Positions 18,714-26,810 of a stretch of DNA of 64,000 nucleotides are shown one piece after another (position 1 is the stretch's first letter; every line of letters begins with the position of its first letter). A program made the position numbers and the translations under genes. The stretch lies in the NCBI RefSeq assembly GCF_019443505.1, contig NZ_CP080377.1:5952001-6016000 (forward strand), in the 5' to 3' direction. The notes under the pieces were generated by a model that searched no databases, had not been told where the DNA came from, and was given only the letters and a program-made list of their open reading frames with translations. Source of the DNA: Janthinobacterium sp. PAMC25594. Its GTDB lineage: Bacteria; Pseudomonadota; Gammaproteobacteria; Burkholderiales; Burkholderiaceae_D.

Positions 18714-18764
18714 CGCTTAACGCTCACGATATTTCGCATAACGAATATGTACAGGACGGCGACA

Positions 18765-18830
18765 AATCATCGCCGCCGTCCGCCATGGCCGGGCGGCCAC
18801 TGATCAGCAGCATCACGTAAGAAATAGTGT
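18765..18830 (-). pseudogene. Fragment of a TetR-type regulator gene
   Basis: Read on the minus strand this short stretch encodes YVMLLISGRPAMADGGDD, which matches YVMLLLSGRLAMADGGDA in the intact TetR gene at 19619-20266. Only this piece of the C-terminal domain remains. The rest of the 320-base gap 18714-19033 holds a GC-rich inverted repeat (GGACGGCG...CGCCGTCC, 18756-18783) and a T-run near 18888, but no gene that I can support. Confidence 0.6.
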
Positions 18831-19033
18831 CTATCTGCATATCCGACCTGGCCCCGGCTCCCTAGGCGGGTGCGGTTTTTTTTCGCGGCGTTGGCGACGA
18901 AGGGTCGTATTGACTCGCCGGTTTGTGGTCTCCGCGTCACCCGCACCGTACACGGGGCCGCCGACTGCTGTTTCAGAAGCGCCACGTATAATTCCTCGCA
19001 CGATCCACCGCTATTTTTTTCGACAGGCCCCCC

Positions 19034-19567
19034 ATGCCCCAGACTCCCGATTTGCCGCCGGATTGGCACGCGTTTGAAACAGATTACGACGTCGAGGCAA
19101 CCTGGTTCAGGCTGGCCAGCGCCTCGCTGGCGCTGCTGGGCGCATCCGCTTTCAAGGATCAGGTATTTTCAGCCTTTGCCTTCAATGCTGTATCGTTTCC
19201 ATCGCTTTCGCTGAGCTTTGACACCGATCCCGGTAACAGGGAGCGCGATTACTATCCTCCGGACTGGTCGAACGAGTGCATGGAAGACGATGTACCGGAA
19301 ATTGGCCAACTGTGGGAGGAGGGCTACGCAAGGATCGAAGGCGCGCTGCGCGAGCTGATCGACGCGGCAGATGACGAACTGCTCTGCGCCATCGAGGAAG
19401 GCTATCTGCACAGTCTCAGGAAAACCATGGTGCGGCTGGAAACGCGCCATGCCTTCGAGCAGATCAAGACGTGCGCGCCGTTCTGGACCGTGGTCACGCA
19501 AGTCGATGCCGATACGGATGAAGAGGAGCGCCTGCTCGAGCAGGTGCGCCAGGGCTTTCTGGCGTGA
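19034..19567 (+). CDS. Hypothetical acidic protein
   Basis: A 177-aa acidic protein that I do not recognise. It has no signal peptide or transmembrane helix. The N-terminal half contains a hydrophobic stretch (ASLALLGASAFKDQVFSAFAF) followed by a charged region, and the C-terminal half is predicted helical (RKTMVRLETRHAFEQI). Codon use is like that of the surrounding core genes. It stands alone between the T6SS module and the tetR gene; the tetR remnant upstream suggests this boundary has been rearranged. Confidence 0.6.
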   Translation: MPQTPDLPPDWHAFETDYDVEATWFRLASASLALLGASAFKDQVFSAFAFNAVSFPSLSLSFDTDPGNRERDYYPPDWSNECMEDDVPEIGQLWEEGYARIEGALRELIDAADDELLCAIEEGYLHSLRKTMVRLETRHAFEQIKTCAPFWTVVTQVDADTDEEERLLEQVRQGFLA

Positions 19568-19618
19568 GCGCCATATCAGGGCTTGCCAGGCCCTGACTTC
19601 TGCCTGCCGATAACTGAG

Positions 19619-20266
19619 TCAATTCGACTGTATTGCGGTTGTCCCTCCTGGCAAGGCCGCCTGCCGCAGCGCCTCCACCGGCAACTGAAAAAAGCGCGGC
19701 ACCATGGCCGGCGACAGCGCGTCGCCGCCGTCCGCCATGGCCAGGCGACCGCTCAGCAACAGCATCACGTAGCCGTGGCCCAGCGACCAGCCGGCGCTGG
19801 CGGCGGCCTTGTCCCAGCGCGCATCGAGACCCGCTTCGCGCACGGCCGCGCCGGCCGTCTGCAGCACATACTGGAAGCACGCTTGCGCCGCTTCCTGCAG
19901 GGCGGGGAACTGGCGCACGTCCTGGTGCTCGAACATCAGCCGGTAGTGGGCGGGCGCGGCCAGGGCGAATTCGATGTATTGCTGGCCGAGCAGCTGAAAA
20001 CGCTGCTCGGCGGGCAGGCTGCCCGGCGGCGGCAGTTCTGCCTCCCATTTGGCGATCAGGCTGGCGAAGCCGGCCGCCGCCACGTCGGCCAGCAAGGCTT
20101 CCTTGCTGGGGAAGTGGCGGTACACGGCGGCGATCGATACGCCCACCGTGCGCGCCAGTTCGCGCAGCGACAGGGCGGCGTCGTGCTGCTGCGCCAGTTG
20201 CGCGATGGCGGTGGCGACCAGGGTGTCGCGCAAGTTGCCGTGATGATAGGTGCTCGTTGTTGTCAT
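19619..20266 (-). CDS. TetR/AcrR family transcriptional regulator
   Basis: A 215-aa one-component repressor. The N-terminal helix-turn-helix is classic for the family (LRELARTVGVSIAAVYRHFPSKEALLADVA), and the C-terminal ligand domain resembles the WHG-type TetR domain (FALAAPAHYRLMFEHQ). It is divergent from the DUF2867 gene; the 67-base gap between them holds two near-identical 19-base repeats that are good operator candidates. The likely regulon is therefore itself plus the DUF2867 gene. The inducer is unknown. Confidence 0.92.
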   Translation of the reverse strand: MTTTSTYHHGNLRDTLVATAIAQLAQQHDAALSLRELARTVGVSIAAVYRHFPSKEALLADVAAAGFASLIAKWEAELPPPGSLPAEQRFQLLGQQYIEFALAAPAHYRLMFEHQDVRQFPALQEAAQACFQYVLQTAGAAVREAGLDARWDKAAASAGWSLGHGYVMLLLSGRLAMADGGDALSPAMVPRFFQLPVEALRQAALPGGTTAIQSN

Positions 20267-20269
20267 TCT

Positions 20270-20324
20270 ATGTTATCGCTGTTCACATTGTCGTGTATGA
20301 TGGTCATGTTATCACTGAACACAT
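20270..20324. promoter_or_regulatory. Paired 19-base repeats, candidate TetR operators
   Basis: ATGTTATCGCTGTTCACAT (20270-20288) and ATGTTATCACTGAACACAT (20306-20324) differ at three positions and are spaced 36 bases start to start. They fill the gap between the divergent tetR and DUF2867 genes, the usual place for a TetR operator. The role is inferred from position and repetition. Confidence 0.55.
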
Positions 20325-20333
20325 GGAGAGCAC

Positions 20334-20873
20334 ATGCAAGAGATGAACATCGCCGTCCGCGCCGTGGCCTTGCCGCCCGGCGCCAGCATCGCCCCGTTGT
20401 ACCCGGGCAGCAACCTGGCCGATGCGTATGCCGTCGACCTGCCGACTGCGCGCGCCCGCGAACTGGACATGGAAAGCCTGGCGCGCCAGCTGCTGGGCAG
20501 CCAGCCGGGCTGGGCGCGCAAGCTGATGGTGCTGCGCGACGCCATCGTGGCGTGCTTCGGCATCAAGACGGCCAGGCAGATGGAAGCCAGGCCAGGCAAG
20601 CGCATCGGCATCTTTCGCATCTTTGCCGTCAGTGACGACGAAATCATCGTGGGCGAGGATGACAGCCACCTTGATTTTCGCATCTCGGTGCTGCGCCAGC
20701 GCGACGCGGGGCAGGAACAGTTCGGCAGCGTCACCGTGGCCAGCGTCGTGCATTGCCACAACTGGGTGGGGCGCGCCTACATCCTGCTGATCCGGCCTTT
20801 CCACAAGCTGATCGTGCGGCGTTCGCTGGCGCGCGCCGTCAAGGGGGCTTTGCCTGAGGGGGGAGGGGCGTGA
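20334..20873 (+). CDS. DUF2867 domain protein
   Basis: A 179-aa protein with the DUF2867 pattern: LAAR-like LARQLLGSQPGWARKLMVLRDAIVACFGIKT, then GIFRIFAVSDDEIIVGEDDSHLDFRISVL, ending VTVASVVHCHNWVGRAYILLIRPFHKLIV. The last part is the family hallmark (cytosolic, steroid- or lipid-binding-like fold has been suggested; no enzyme activity is established to my knowledge). GGAGAG precedes ATG 20334; ATG 20343 is an alternative. It is divergent from, and probably repressed by, the TetR regulator. Confidence 0.85.
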   Translation: MQEMNIAVRAVALPPGASIAPLYPGSNLADAYAVDLPTARARELDMESLARQLLGSQPGWARKLMVLRDAIVACFGIKTARQMEARPGKRIGIFRIFAVSDDEIIVGEDDSHLDFRISVLRQRDAGQEQFGSVTVASVVHCHNWVGRAYILLIRPFHKLIVRRSLARAVKGALPEGGGA

Positions 20874-20942
20874 CGGCGCGGGCAATCTTGCTTATTCATG
20901 GCCGGTATTGCATACTGCGCCACCAGCCTCATCACGATTCCC

Positions 20943-21554
20943 ATGAACGATACGCTTCTCCTGCTGGGTTTTGCCACCACGCCGCTTGAACTGATTTCCT
21001 TTGTCCTGGCACTGACAACCGTTGCGCTGAATATCCGCCAGAATCACTGGGCGTGGCTATTCGCCATCATTTCCTCGGCCGCCTACGGTTTCGTGTTTTT
21101 CGAGTCGCGCCTGTATGGCGACATGGCCTTGCAACTGCTGTTCATCAGCGTCTCGTTCTGGGGCTGGTACCAGTGGCTGCATCCGGCCAGCGGCGGCAAG
21201 ACGCTGCCCGTCACGCGTCTGAATGGACGCGGCTGGCTGGCTTGCGCCGCGGGCTGGCTGATCGGCTTCCTGCTGATTGCCTGGCTGCTGACGACGACGG
21301 ATACGGACGTGCCCCATGCGGATGGTTTCCTCACGGCAGGTAGCCTGGTGGGGCAATTCCTGTTGTCGCGCAAGAAACTGGAAAACTGGATTGCCTGGAT
21401 CGTCGTCGATGTGCTGTATGTCTGGCTGTACCTGCACAAGGGCCTGACCCTGACGGCCGTGCTGTATGGCTTCTTCGTCGTGATGGCCATTATCGGCTTG
21501 CTGGCGTGGAAAAAGTCGGCGCCGGCCGCGCCCGACGCGATGGTCCTCAAGTGA
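20943..21554 (+). CDS. pnuC: PnuC-family vitamin transporter (nicotinamide riboside or thiamine, PnuT-like)
   Basis: A ~203-aa inner-membrane protein with seven hydrophobic segments and the PnuC signatures NIRQNHWAWLFAIISSAAYGFVFFESRLYGDMALQ (abbreviated here) and SFWGWYQW. PnuC proteins move vitamins by facilitated diffusion and depend on a kinase to trap the substrate; here a NadR-like kinase overlaps the 3' end (GTGA). I chose ATG 20943, where the conserved part begins; an in-frame ATG lies at 20898. Related PnuT proteins carry thiamine. A TPP-riboswitch-controlled TonB receptor lies immediately downstream on the other strand, so thiamine is a real possibility. Substrate is not decided by sequence that I can see. 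Confidence 0.9.
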   Translation: MNDTLLLLGFATTPLELISFVLALTTVALNIRQNHWAWLFAIISSAAYGFVFFESRLYGDMALQLLFISVSFWGWYQWLHPASGGKTLPVTRLNGRGWLACAAGWLIGFLLIAWLLTTTDTDVPHADGFLTAGSLVGQFLLSRKKLENWIAWIVVDVLYVWLYLHKGLTLTAVLYGFFVVMAIIGLLAWKKSAPAAPDAMVLK

Positions 21555-22102
21555 GGGTGCCTTGCGTGCGCGTGGCGATCCTGGGCGCGGAATCGTCGGG
21601 CAAGTCGACCCTGGCGGCCGCACTGGCCGAGTGCTACGGCACCGTCTGGGTGCCGGAATACTTGCGCGAATTCGTGGCAACGCAGGGCAGGGTGCCCGTC
21701 GCGGCCGACCAATATGGTATTGCGCGTACGCAAGTCGAACGCGAAGCGGCAGCCGCCGCGCAAGCGCGTCAATTCCTGTTTTGCGACACCACGCCCTTGA
21801 TGACGGTGGTCTACAGCCGCCATTATTTTGATGGCGCCGACGTGCAGCTGGCGGCGCTGGCCGATGCCACGCAGTACGACGTGACGTTGGTGACGGCGCC
21901 CGACAGCCCGTGGGTAGCCGACGGCTTGCAGCGCGAGTCGGAAGCCGTGCGCCAGTTGATCTACCGCTACCTGCTCGACGAGCTCGACGCGCGCGGCATC
22001 GCCTACCACGTGCTGCGCGACAGCCTGGAGGCGCGCCTGGAACAGGCGGCGCCTTTGCTGCGGCAGGCGCTTGCCGCGGCGCCTGCCATTTCCCTCAATT
22101 AA
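21551..22102 (+). CDS. NadR-type P-loop vitamin kinase
   Basis: A ~183-aa ATP-binding protein like the ribosylnicotinamide kinase domain of NadR. It has the Walker A GAESSGKST, the WVPEYLREF motif that NadR kinases use for substrate, FCDTTPLMTVVYSRHYF (Walker B-like Asp), and the lid region DSPWVADGLQRES. GTG 21551 overlaps the pnuC stop, so the transporter and kinase are coupled: the kinase phosphorylates the incoming vitamin and traps it. With PnuC this would give nicotinamide mononucleotide; next to the TPP-regulated receptor it could instead be a thiamine kinase. The gene ends 4 bases inside the convergent receptor gene. Confidence 0.85.
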   Translation: MRVPCVRVAILGAESSGKSTLAAALAECYGTVWVPEYLREFVATQGRVPVAADQYGIARTQVEREAAAAAQARQFLFCDTTPLMTVVYSRHYFDGADVQLAALADATQYDVTLVTAPDSPWVADGLQRESEAVRQLIYRYLLDELDARGIAYHVLRDSLEARLEQAAPLLRQALAAAPAISLN

Positions 22103-24261
22103 AAGTCGAACTGGGCCGACACCTTGAACGTGCGGCTGGCGCCCGGGTACAGGTAACCGTCGGACTCAGGCGTCACGTCGCGCCAGTAGAACTTGTCGGC
22201 CACGTTGTTGACGGCGGCGCGCAGCACGGCGCGCGTGCCGGCAATGCGCGTGGCGTAAGCGGCGCCCAGGTTGAACACGTGGTACGACGGCACGAAGGTC
22301 GTGTTGTTGTACTCAAACGCTTTCTTGCCCGCATATTCCCAGCTGCCATTCACGCTCAAGCCCGCCACTTGCTGCACGGCGTAGTCCGCATGCACAGCCG
22401 CCTTGAAGGCGGGCACGTTCGGCACGCGCTTGCCGTCGAGGTCGGCACTGCCCGTGTTCGATTGCTGGCTGTTCAGGGCCGTCAGCGAGACGCCCAGGTT
22501 CAGGTCGCGGGTCGCCTTGCCTTGCGCGGACAATTCCAGGCCACGGTGCTGCGCCTGGCCTTCACGCACGAAGTAGCCGGCGGCATTCTGAAATTCCAGG
22601 CCCTTGCGGATCTGGAACAGGCTGGCTGCCAGCATGAAGTCCGGCGTCACATCCATCTTCACGCCCAATTCGATCTGCTTCGAGCGGCTCGGTGTCAGCT
22701 CTTCGTTGGCATTCATCGCCTTACGGTCGGCCGTGCCGCCATGTTCCATGCCTTGCGAATAGGCCGCATACACGGACACATTGTCGAGCGGGGTGTAGAC
22801 GAGCGAGACGTTGGGCAGCAGGAAGTCGTGCTTGGCGCGGATTTCCTTGTCGGCCTTCAACACATACTGGTAGCCGTCGACGTCGATATGACGCAAGCCG
22901 CCATGCAGCTTCCAGTTTTGGGCCAGGCTGACGATGTCCTGCACGAAGACGGAGTTTTCCGTATCCTTGCGCACCAGGCGCACGGGGCCCGTGACGCCGG
23001 GCGACGTGCCGACGATCTGCGGCTGATAGATGTTGCTCACGCCCACCCAGTCGTACACGTACAGGCCGGCGCGGTCCTTGCGGCGGAAGGTCGAGACGCC
23101 GGCCGTGAAGTCATGGCGCAGGGCACCGGTGGCGAACTTGCCCTGGATCATGGCTTGCGCGCTCAGCGGCTTTTTCGTCTCGCCCAGGCTACGGTAGTCA
23201 TACACGTCGTAGTCGCCATTGCCGCAGAAGCCAGGGTACAGGTCCTGTCCGCTGCAGCCATACGGGAAGGCCGTGTAGTCGTCGCGCTTGAACGAGTGCT
23301 GGTTGGCCGACAGGGTGGCGTGCCAGTCGTCGTTGAAGGCGTACTGGAAGCGCAGGCCGATGTTGCTGGTGACCGTTTCCACGGGGCGCGTCCACGGCTG
23401 CAGGTTGAGCATGGCGTCGGCGCTGATGCCGGTCGGTAAGGTGGTGTTATTCAGCAACTGGAAGCCGGGCGCCGTCGCCTGCGCCTTGTCCTGGTAGTCG
23501 GCATCGAGCTGCAGCAGCGCTTGCGGCGAAATCTGCCAGTCGAAGGCGCCGGAAATGAACTTGCGGTTGCCATCCGCACCCTTGATGTAGGAACGCAGGC
23601 GCTCGGCCGCCACGTTGATGCGGTAGCCGAAGCGCGTGTCTTCCAGGCGGCCGCCCAGGTCGATGGCGCCATACAGGGTGCCCCGTTCGCGCGCTTCCAC
23701 GGTGACGGTGCGCAATGGCGTGTTGGTCGGGCGCTTGACGATGAAGTCGATCACGCCGCCCGGCGCGGCCACGCCCGCTTGCAAGCCGGCCAGGCCCTTC
23801 AGCACTTCGATGCGTTCCTTGTTTTCCAGCGGAATTTGCGTGTCGCCAGGAATGGCCACGCCATCCTTGCGGTAGCTGGAATTGTTGTCGAGCTTGAAGC
23901 CACGGATGGAAAATTGCTCCGCATAGCCGACGGCGTTGTAGGCGTCGTTGATGCTGGCGTCGAGCTTGACGGCATCGCTGAGATTGCGGATCTGCAAGTC
24001 CTGCATGTCTTTTTGCGAAATGACGGTGACGGACGCGGGTGTCTGCAGCAGCGGCGCGTCGCTAAAGCCGCCCACGGAGGCGCGCTTGGCGGCCGGCGCC
24101 TTGCTGGCCGTGACGACGACTTCGGCCATGCTTGGCGTGTCGGCCTGCGCTTCGGCGCCGTCATGCGCGGCCAGGGCGGGCGCGGCAAACGCGTGCAGGA
24201 TGGCCAGGGTCAAAACGGAAACAGATAAATTCGGTGTGGACATAGAATGCTCGTGGTTCAA
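22099..24261 (-). CDS. TonB-dependent outer-membrane receptor under a TPP riboswitch (probable thiamine uptake)
   Basis: A 720-aa TonB-dependent receptor with signal peptide (HAFAAPALAAHDG), TonB box region (MAEVVVTASK), plug domain (TPASVTVISQKDMQDLQI, QFSIRGFKLD, ERIEVLKGLAGLQAG) and a beta-barrel ending SRTFKVSAQFDF with the terminal Phe. By homology it would be called a siderophore receptor, but the TPP riboswitch ~80 bases upstream points to thiamine or a thiamine precursor as substrate. TTG 24261 has AAGAGG upstream; ATG 24243 is the alternative start. The PnuC and kinase genes converge on it. Confidence 0.9.
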   Translation of the reverse strand: MNHEHSMSTPNLSVSVLTLAILHAFAAPALAAHDGAEAQADTPSMAEVVVTASKAPAAKRASVGGFSDAPLLQTPASVTVISQKDMQDLQIRNLSDAVKLDASINDAYNAVGYAEQFSIRGFKLDNNSSYRKDGVAIPGDTQIPLENKERIEVLKGLAGLQAGVAAPGGVIDFIVKRPTNTPLRTVTVEARERGTLYGAIDLGGRLEDTRFGYRINVAAERLRSYIKGADGNRKFISGAFDWQISPQALLQLDADYQDKAQATAPGFQLLNNTTLPTGISADAMLNLQPWTRPVETVTSNIGLRFQYAFNDDWHATLSANQHSFKRDDYTAFPYGCSGQDLYPGFCGNGDYDVYDYRSLGETKKPLSAQAMIQGKFATGALRHDFTAGVSTFRRKDRAGLYVYDWVGVSNIYQPQIVGTSPGVTGPVRLVRKDTENSVFVQDIVSLAQNWKLHGGLRHIDVDGYQYVLKADKEIRAKHDFLLPNVSLVYTPLDNVSVYAAYSQGMEHGGTADRKAMNANEELTPSRSKQIELGVKMDVTPDFMLAASLFQIRKGLEFQNAAGYFVREGQAQHRGLELSAQGKATRDLNLGVSLTALNSQQSNTGSADLDGKRVPNVPAFKAAVHADYAVQQVAGLSVNGSWEYAGKKAFEYNNTTFVPSYHVFNLGAAYATRIAGTRAVLRAAVNNVADKFYWRDVTPESDGYLYPGASRTFKVSAQFDF

Positions 24262-24342
24262 GCCGCCTCTTGGGAAAGAGCACGGCAGGCTGCTTGTTCG
24301 GCTGGCGCCAACGCAGGAGCTATCAAAGGAGGGAGGTACTTT

Positions 24343-24422
24343 GCGCTTTCCTTCGCTGGCATTATCCAGATCAGGTACGAAGGGTATCTCTCACCCGGAT
24401 GACTGCTCCAGGACCCCTAGCG
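24343..24422 (-). promoter_or_regulatory. TPP (thiamine pyrophosphate) riboswitch
   Basis: On the minus strand the conserved thi-box is complete: GGGGTCC at the 5' arm, GGGTGAGAGATACCC in the pyrimidine-sensing helix, then ACCTGATCTGGATAATGCC and AGCGAAGGAAAG. These match the universally conserved TPP aptamer positions. It lies in the leader of the TonB receptor gene and would shut off expression when TPP is plentiful. A GGAGGGAGG stretch lies just downstream and could be part of the expression platform. Confidence 0.95.
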
Positions 24423-24494
24423 AAATGACAGCTTAGCATGAAGCACGGCCAACTGTCCCGCTGGCTGACCGTTTTACAACAGTGTGGCGCGAAT

Positions 24495-25652
24495 CTACAA
24501 ACTGAGTTCCAGCACCTTGCGGCTGACGGTGGGCGTCACCTCGCGCTGTTCGCCCAGCGCCGTCATGCCGTGCGCTTCCAGGGCGGCGACGACGGCGTCC
24601 ACGCTGGCATGGTTCAGGCCATAGTCGGCCAGGCGCGTCTTGACGCCCATGTGGCGGAAGAAAAATTCCGTGCGCGCGATGGCCGCCTCGATGCGGCCAT
24701 CCTCGTCGCCGCCATCGAGGCCCCAGACGCGGGCCGCGTATTGCAGCAGCTTGGCGCGCTTGGCCTGCTTGCGCACGCGCAACATGCTGGGCAGGATGAT
24801 GGCCAGGGTTTGCGCGTGATCAAGTTCATACAGGGCCGTCAATTCGTGGCCGATGGCGTGCGTGGACCAGTCTTGCGGCACGCCCACGCCGATCAGGCCG
24901 TTCAAGGCCAGGGTGGCGCTCCACATCACGTTGGCGCGCACGTCGTAGTCGTCCGGGTGCGACAGGGCTTTCGGGCCTTCCTCGATCAGGGTCAATAAAA
25001 TGCCTTCGGCGAAGCGGTCCTGCACGGACGCGTTCACAGGGTAGGTCAGGTATTGCTCCATCACATGCGCAAACGCATCGACGACGCCATTGCCCACTTG
25101 GCGCAGCGGCAAGGTGAACGTTTTCGACGGGTCCAGCACGGAAAATTTCGGGTATACCTTGCGGCTCATGAACGAGCGCTTTTCCTGCGTGGCCTTGCGC
25201 GTGATCACGGCTGAACCATTCATTTCGGAACCCGTGGCCGGCAAAGTGAGCACCGTGCCGAAGGGCAGGGCGGCCTCGACGATCTTGCCACCTTTCGCCA
25301 GGATGTCCCACGCCTCGCCCTCATGCAGGGCGGCGGCGGCGATGAACTTGGTGCCATCGACCACGGAACCGCCGCCGACGGCCAGCAGGAAATCGATGCG
25401 CTCGCTTTTCACGAGGGCCACGGCCTGCATCAGGGTTTCATAGCTGGGATTGGGTTCGATGCCGGCAAATTCGAGCACCGTGTGGCCGGCCAGCGCCGCC
25501 CTGACTTCATCGTAGACGCCGTTGCGCTTGATGCTGCCGCCGCCGTAGGTCATCAGGACCCGCGCCTGCGGCGGGATCAGGCCGGCGATGGCGGCGATCT
25601 GGCCCTGGCCGAAGAGGATTTGCGTCGGATTGTAAAAGTCGAAATTGAACAT
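24495..25652 (-). CDS. Iron-containing alcohol dehydrogenase (YqhD/BDH-like)
   Basis: A 385-aa group III alcohol dehydrogenase that reduces aldehydes with NAD(P)H. The nucleotide-binding part shows MTYGGGSIKRNG, FLLAVGGGSVVDGTKF and LPATGSEMNGSAVI; the metal site lies in the helical domain with VVDAFAHVMEQYL and STHAIGHELTALYELDHAQTLAI, which supplies the His ligands. The strong similarity in FNFDFYNPTQILFG to YqhD suggests NADPH-dependent detoxification of short-chain aldehydes. It is divergent from the small ferritin-like gene at 25795 and not part of an operon. Confidence 0.93.
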   Translation of the reverse strand: MFNFDFYNPTQILFGQGQIAAIAGLIPPQARVLMTYGGGSIKRNGVYDEVRAALAGHTVLEFAGIEPNPSYETLMQAVALVKSERIDFLLAVGGGSVVDGTKFIAAAALHEGEAWDILAKGGKIVEAALPFGTVLTLPATGSEMNGSAVITRKATQEKRSFMSRKVYPKFSVLDPSKTFTLPLRQVGNGVVDAFAHVMEQYLTYPVNASVQDRFAEGILLTLIEEGPKALSHPDDYDVRANVMWSATLALNGLIGVGVPQDWSTHAIGHELTALYELDHAQTLAIILPSMLRVRKQAKRAKLLQYAARVWGLDGGDEDGRIEAAIARTEFFFRHMGVKTRLADYGLNHASVDAVVAALEAHGMTALGEQREVTPTVSRKVLELSL

Positions 25653-25794
25653 GGGGCTCCCGCTGCCGAGGTTTAGGCTGTTGCTGAGCCATGATTATGG
25701 CCGAACGGGTGAAATCGTGTCGTGGACGCTTGAGCTTTTCGCCCGCGCGGTGGAGAATGCAGCCGATGTCACCACCACGCGAAAAGGAATGCGC

Positions 25795-26100
25795 ATGACC
25801 ACCGTCCCACTGGAAGAATCGGGTTTGCCGGCCACGGCACTCGACATGCACCGCGCCATCGGCGCCACCATCGCCGCGCTGCACGCGCTGGACTTGAACA
25901 GCCAGCGTTTCGAGGCGTGCACGGACCCGGAACTGCGCCGCGTGCTCGCGCATGCGGGCGACACCAGCCGCAAGGAAGCGGCCATGCTGCTCGAATGGAT
26001 GCGCCGCCGCGACGCGCGCCTGGATACGGCCATGAAGGAAGCGCTGTTCAAGGCGGGGCCGATTGTTGCTCAGTATCACTATGACGAGAAAATTGTGTAA
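25795..26100 (+). CDS. Encapsulated-ferritin-like small protein lacking the metal ligands
   Basis: A 101-aa two-helix protein that aligns with encapsulated ferritins (EncFtn) through shared HRAI, STDPEL-like CTDPELRRVLAH, and AAMLLEWMRRRDA. Against the Rhodospirillum rubrum EncFtn as I remember it, the ferroxidase ligands Glu32, Glu62 and His65 become Ala, Ser and Glu, and Trp38/Tyr39 become Leu/Asn. It is therefore likely a fold relative without ferroxidase activity. AAGGAA lies ~7 bases before ATG 25795; longer in-frame starts exist. No encapsulin shell gene is in the window. The function is unknown. Confidence 0.7.
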   Translation: MTTVPLEESGLPATALDMHRAIGATIAALHALDLNSQRFEACTDPELRRVLAHAGDTSRKEAAMLLEWMRRRDARLDTAMKEALFKAGPIVAQYHYDEKIV

Positions 26101-26193
26101 CTATTGGTTTGTTGCTGTGGCGTACCATGCGCCACATTCGTATCGTTTCGCGTAGACTGTGCCCCGAACACGATTTTGGGGGAGTTTGCAACG

Positions 26194-26673
26194 ATGAGAT
26201 CATTACCATACCGAGAAGGCAGCTGGTTTGCCGTGCCCCTGCCGGGCGGCGGCTATGCCGTCGGCGTGGTGGCGCGCCGCGCCCCTGCCGGGCGCATCAT
26301 GCTGGCGTATATGTTCGGGCCGAAGCGCGACAGCCTGCCTGCGCTGGAAGAACTGGAAGGCTTGCGGCCGGAACAGGCCGTGCGCCGCCTGCGCACGGGC
26401 GACATGGCCCTGCTCAACGAGCGCTGGCCCCTGCTGGGCGACAGCCCCCACTGGGAGCGCGATGCCTGGCCCATGCCGGCCTTTATCCGCCGCAATGAGT
26501 CTCTGCAACGCGCCTGGCGCGCCAGCTATGCGGATGCCGACCCTGCCAAGCTGAACCGTGAGGAATCGATCCCCTTCGATACGCCGGGCATGGAAAGCGA
26601 TTCCCTGTATGGCTACGGGGCGACGGAATTGTTGATGAATAAATTGCTGGCGCAGGAGCAGGCGCCAGCCTGA
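26194..26673 (+). CDS. Imm26-like protein
   Basis: A 159-aa cytosolic protein resembling the Imm26 immunity family: the start REGSWFAVPLPGGGYAVGVV is the typical beginning, followed by an acidic helical part and PHWERDAWPMPAFIRR. GGGGGAG lies ~10 bases before ATG 26194. Imm26 proteins protect against polymorphic toxins, but many occur without a nearby toxin, and none is present here. Its role is uncertain. Confidence 0.6.
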   Translation: MRSLPYREGSWFAVPLPGGGYAVGVVARRAPAGRIMLAYMFGPKRDSLPALEELEGLRPEQAVRRLRTGDMALLNERWPLLGDSPHWERDAWPMPAFIRRNESLQRAWRASYADADPAKLNREESIPFDTPGMESDSLYGYGATELLMNKLLAQEQAPA

Positions 26674-26688
26674 CCGTTGTTGGGCAGC

Positions 26689-26796
26689 GTAGGTCGGATT
26701 AGGCCGTAAGGCCGTAATCCGACAACATTGTTGGCCAAGGCCGCTGGTGGTGTCGGCTTACGCGCTTTGCGCTAAGCCGACCTACGCCGACCTACG
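26689..26796. repeat. REP-like palindromic repeats (GTAGGTCGG family)
   Basis: Two imperfect palindromes lie between convergent gene ends: GTAGGTCGGATTA...TAATCCGAC (26689-26723) and GTCGGCTTA...TAAGCCGACCTAC (26752-26785), plus a partial extra copy. The same family recurs at 63121-63202. These look like dispersed intergenic REP elements. Confidence 0.75.
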
Positions 26797-26810
26797 CCGA
26801 TCAACGCCGC

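Noticed and set aside
18756..18783. GGACGGCG...CGCCGTCC hairpin as terminator of the T6SS operon
   Set aside because: No T-run follows, and the right arm belongs to the tetR relic; it could be chance.
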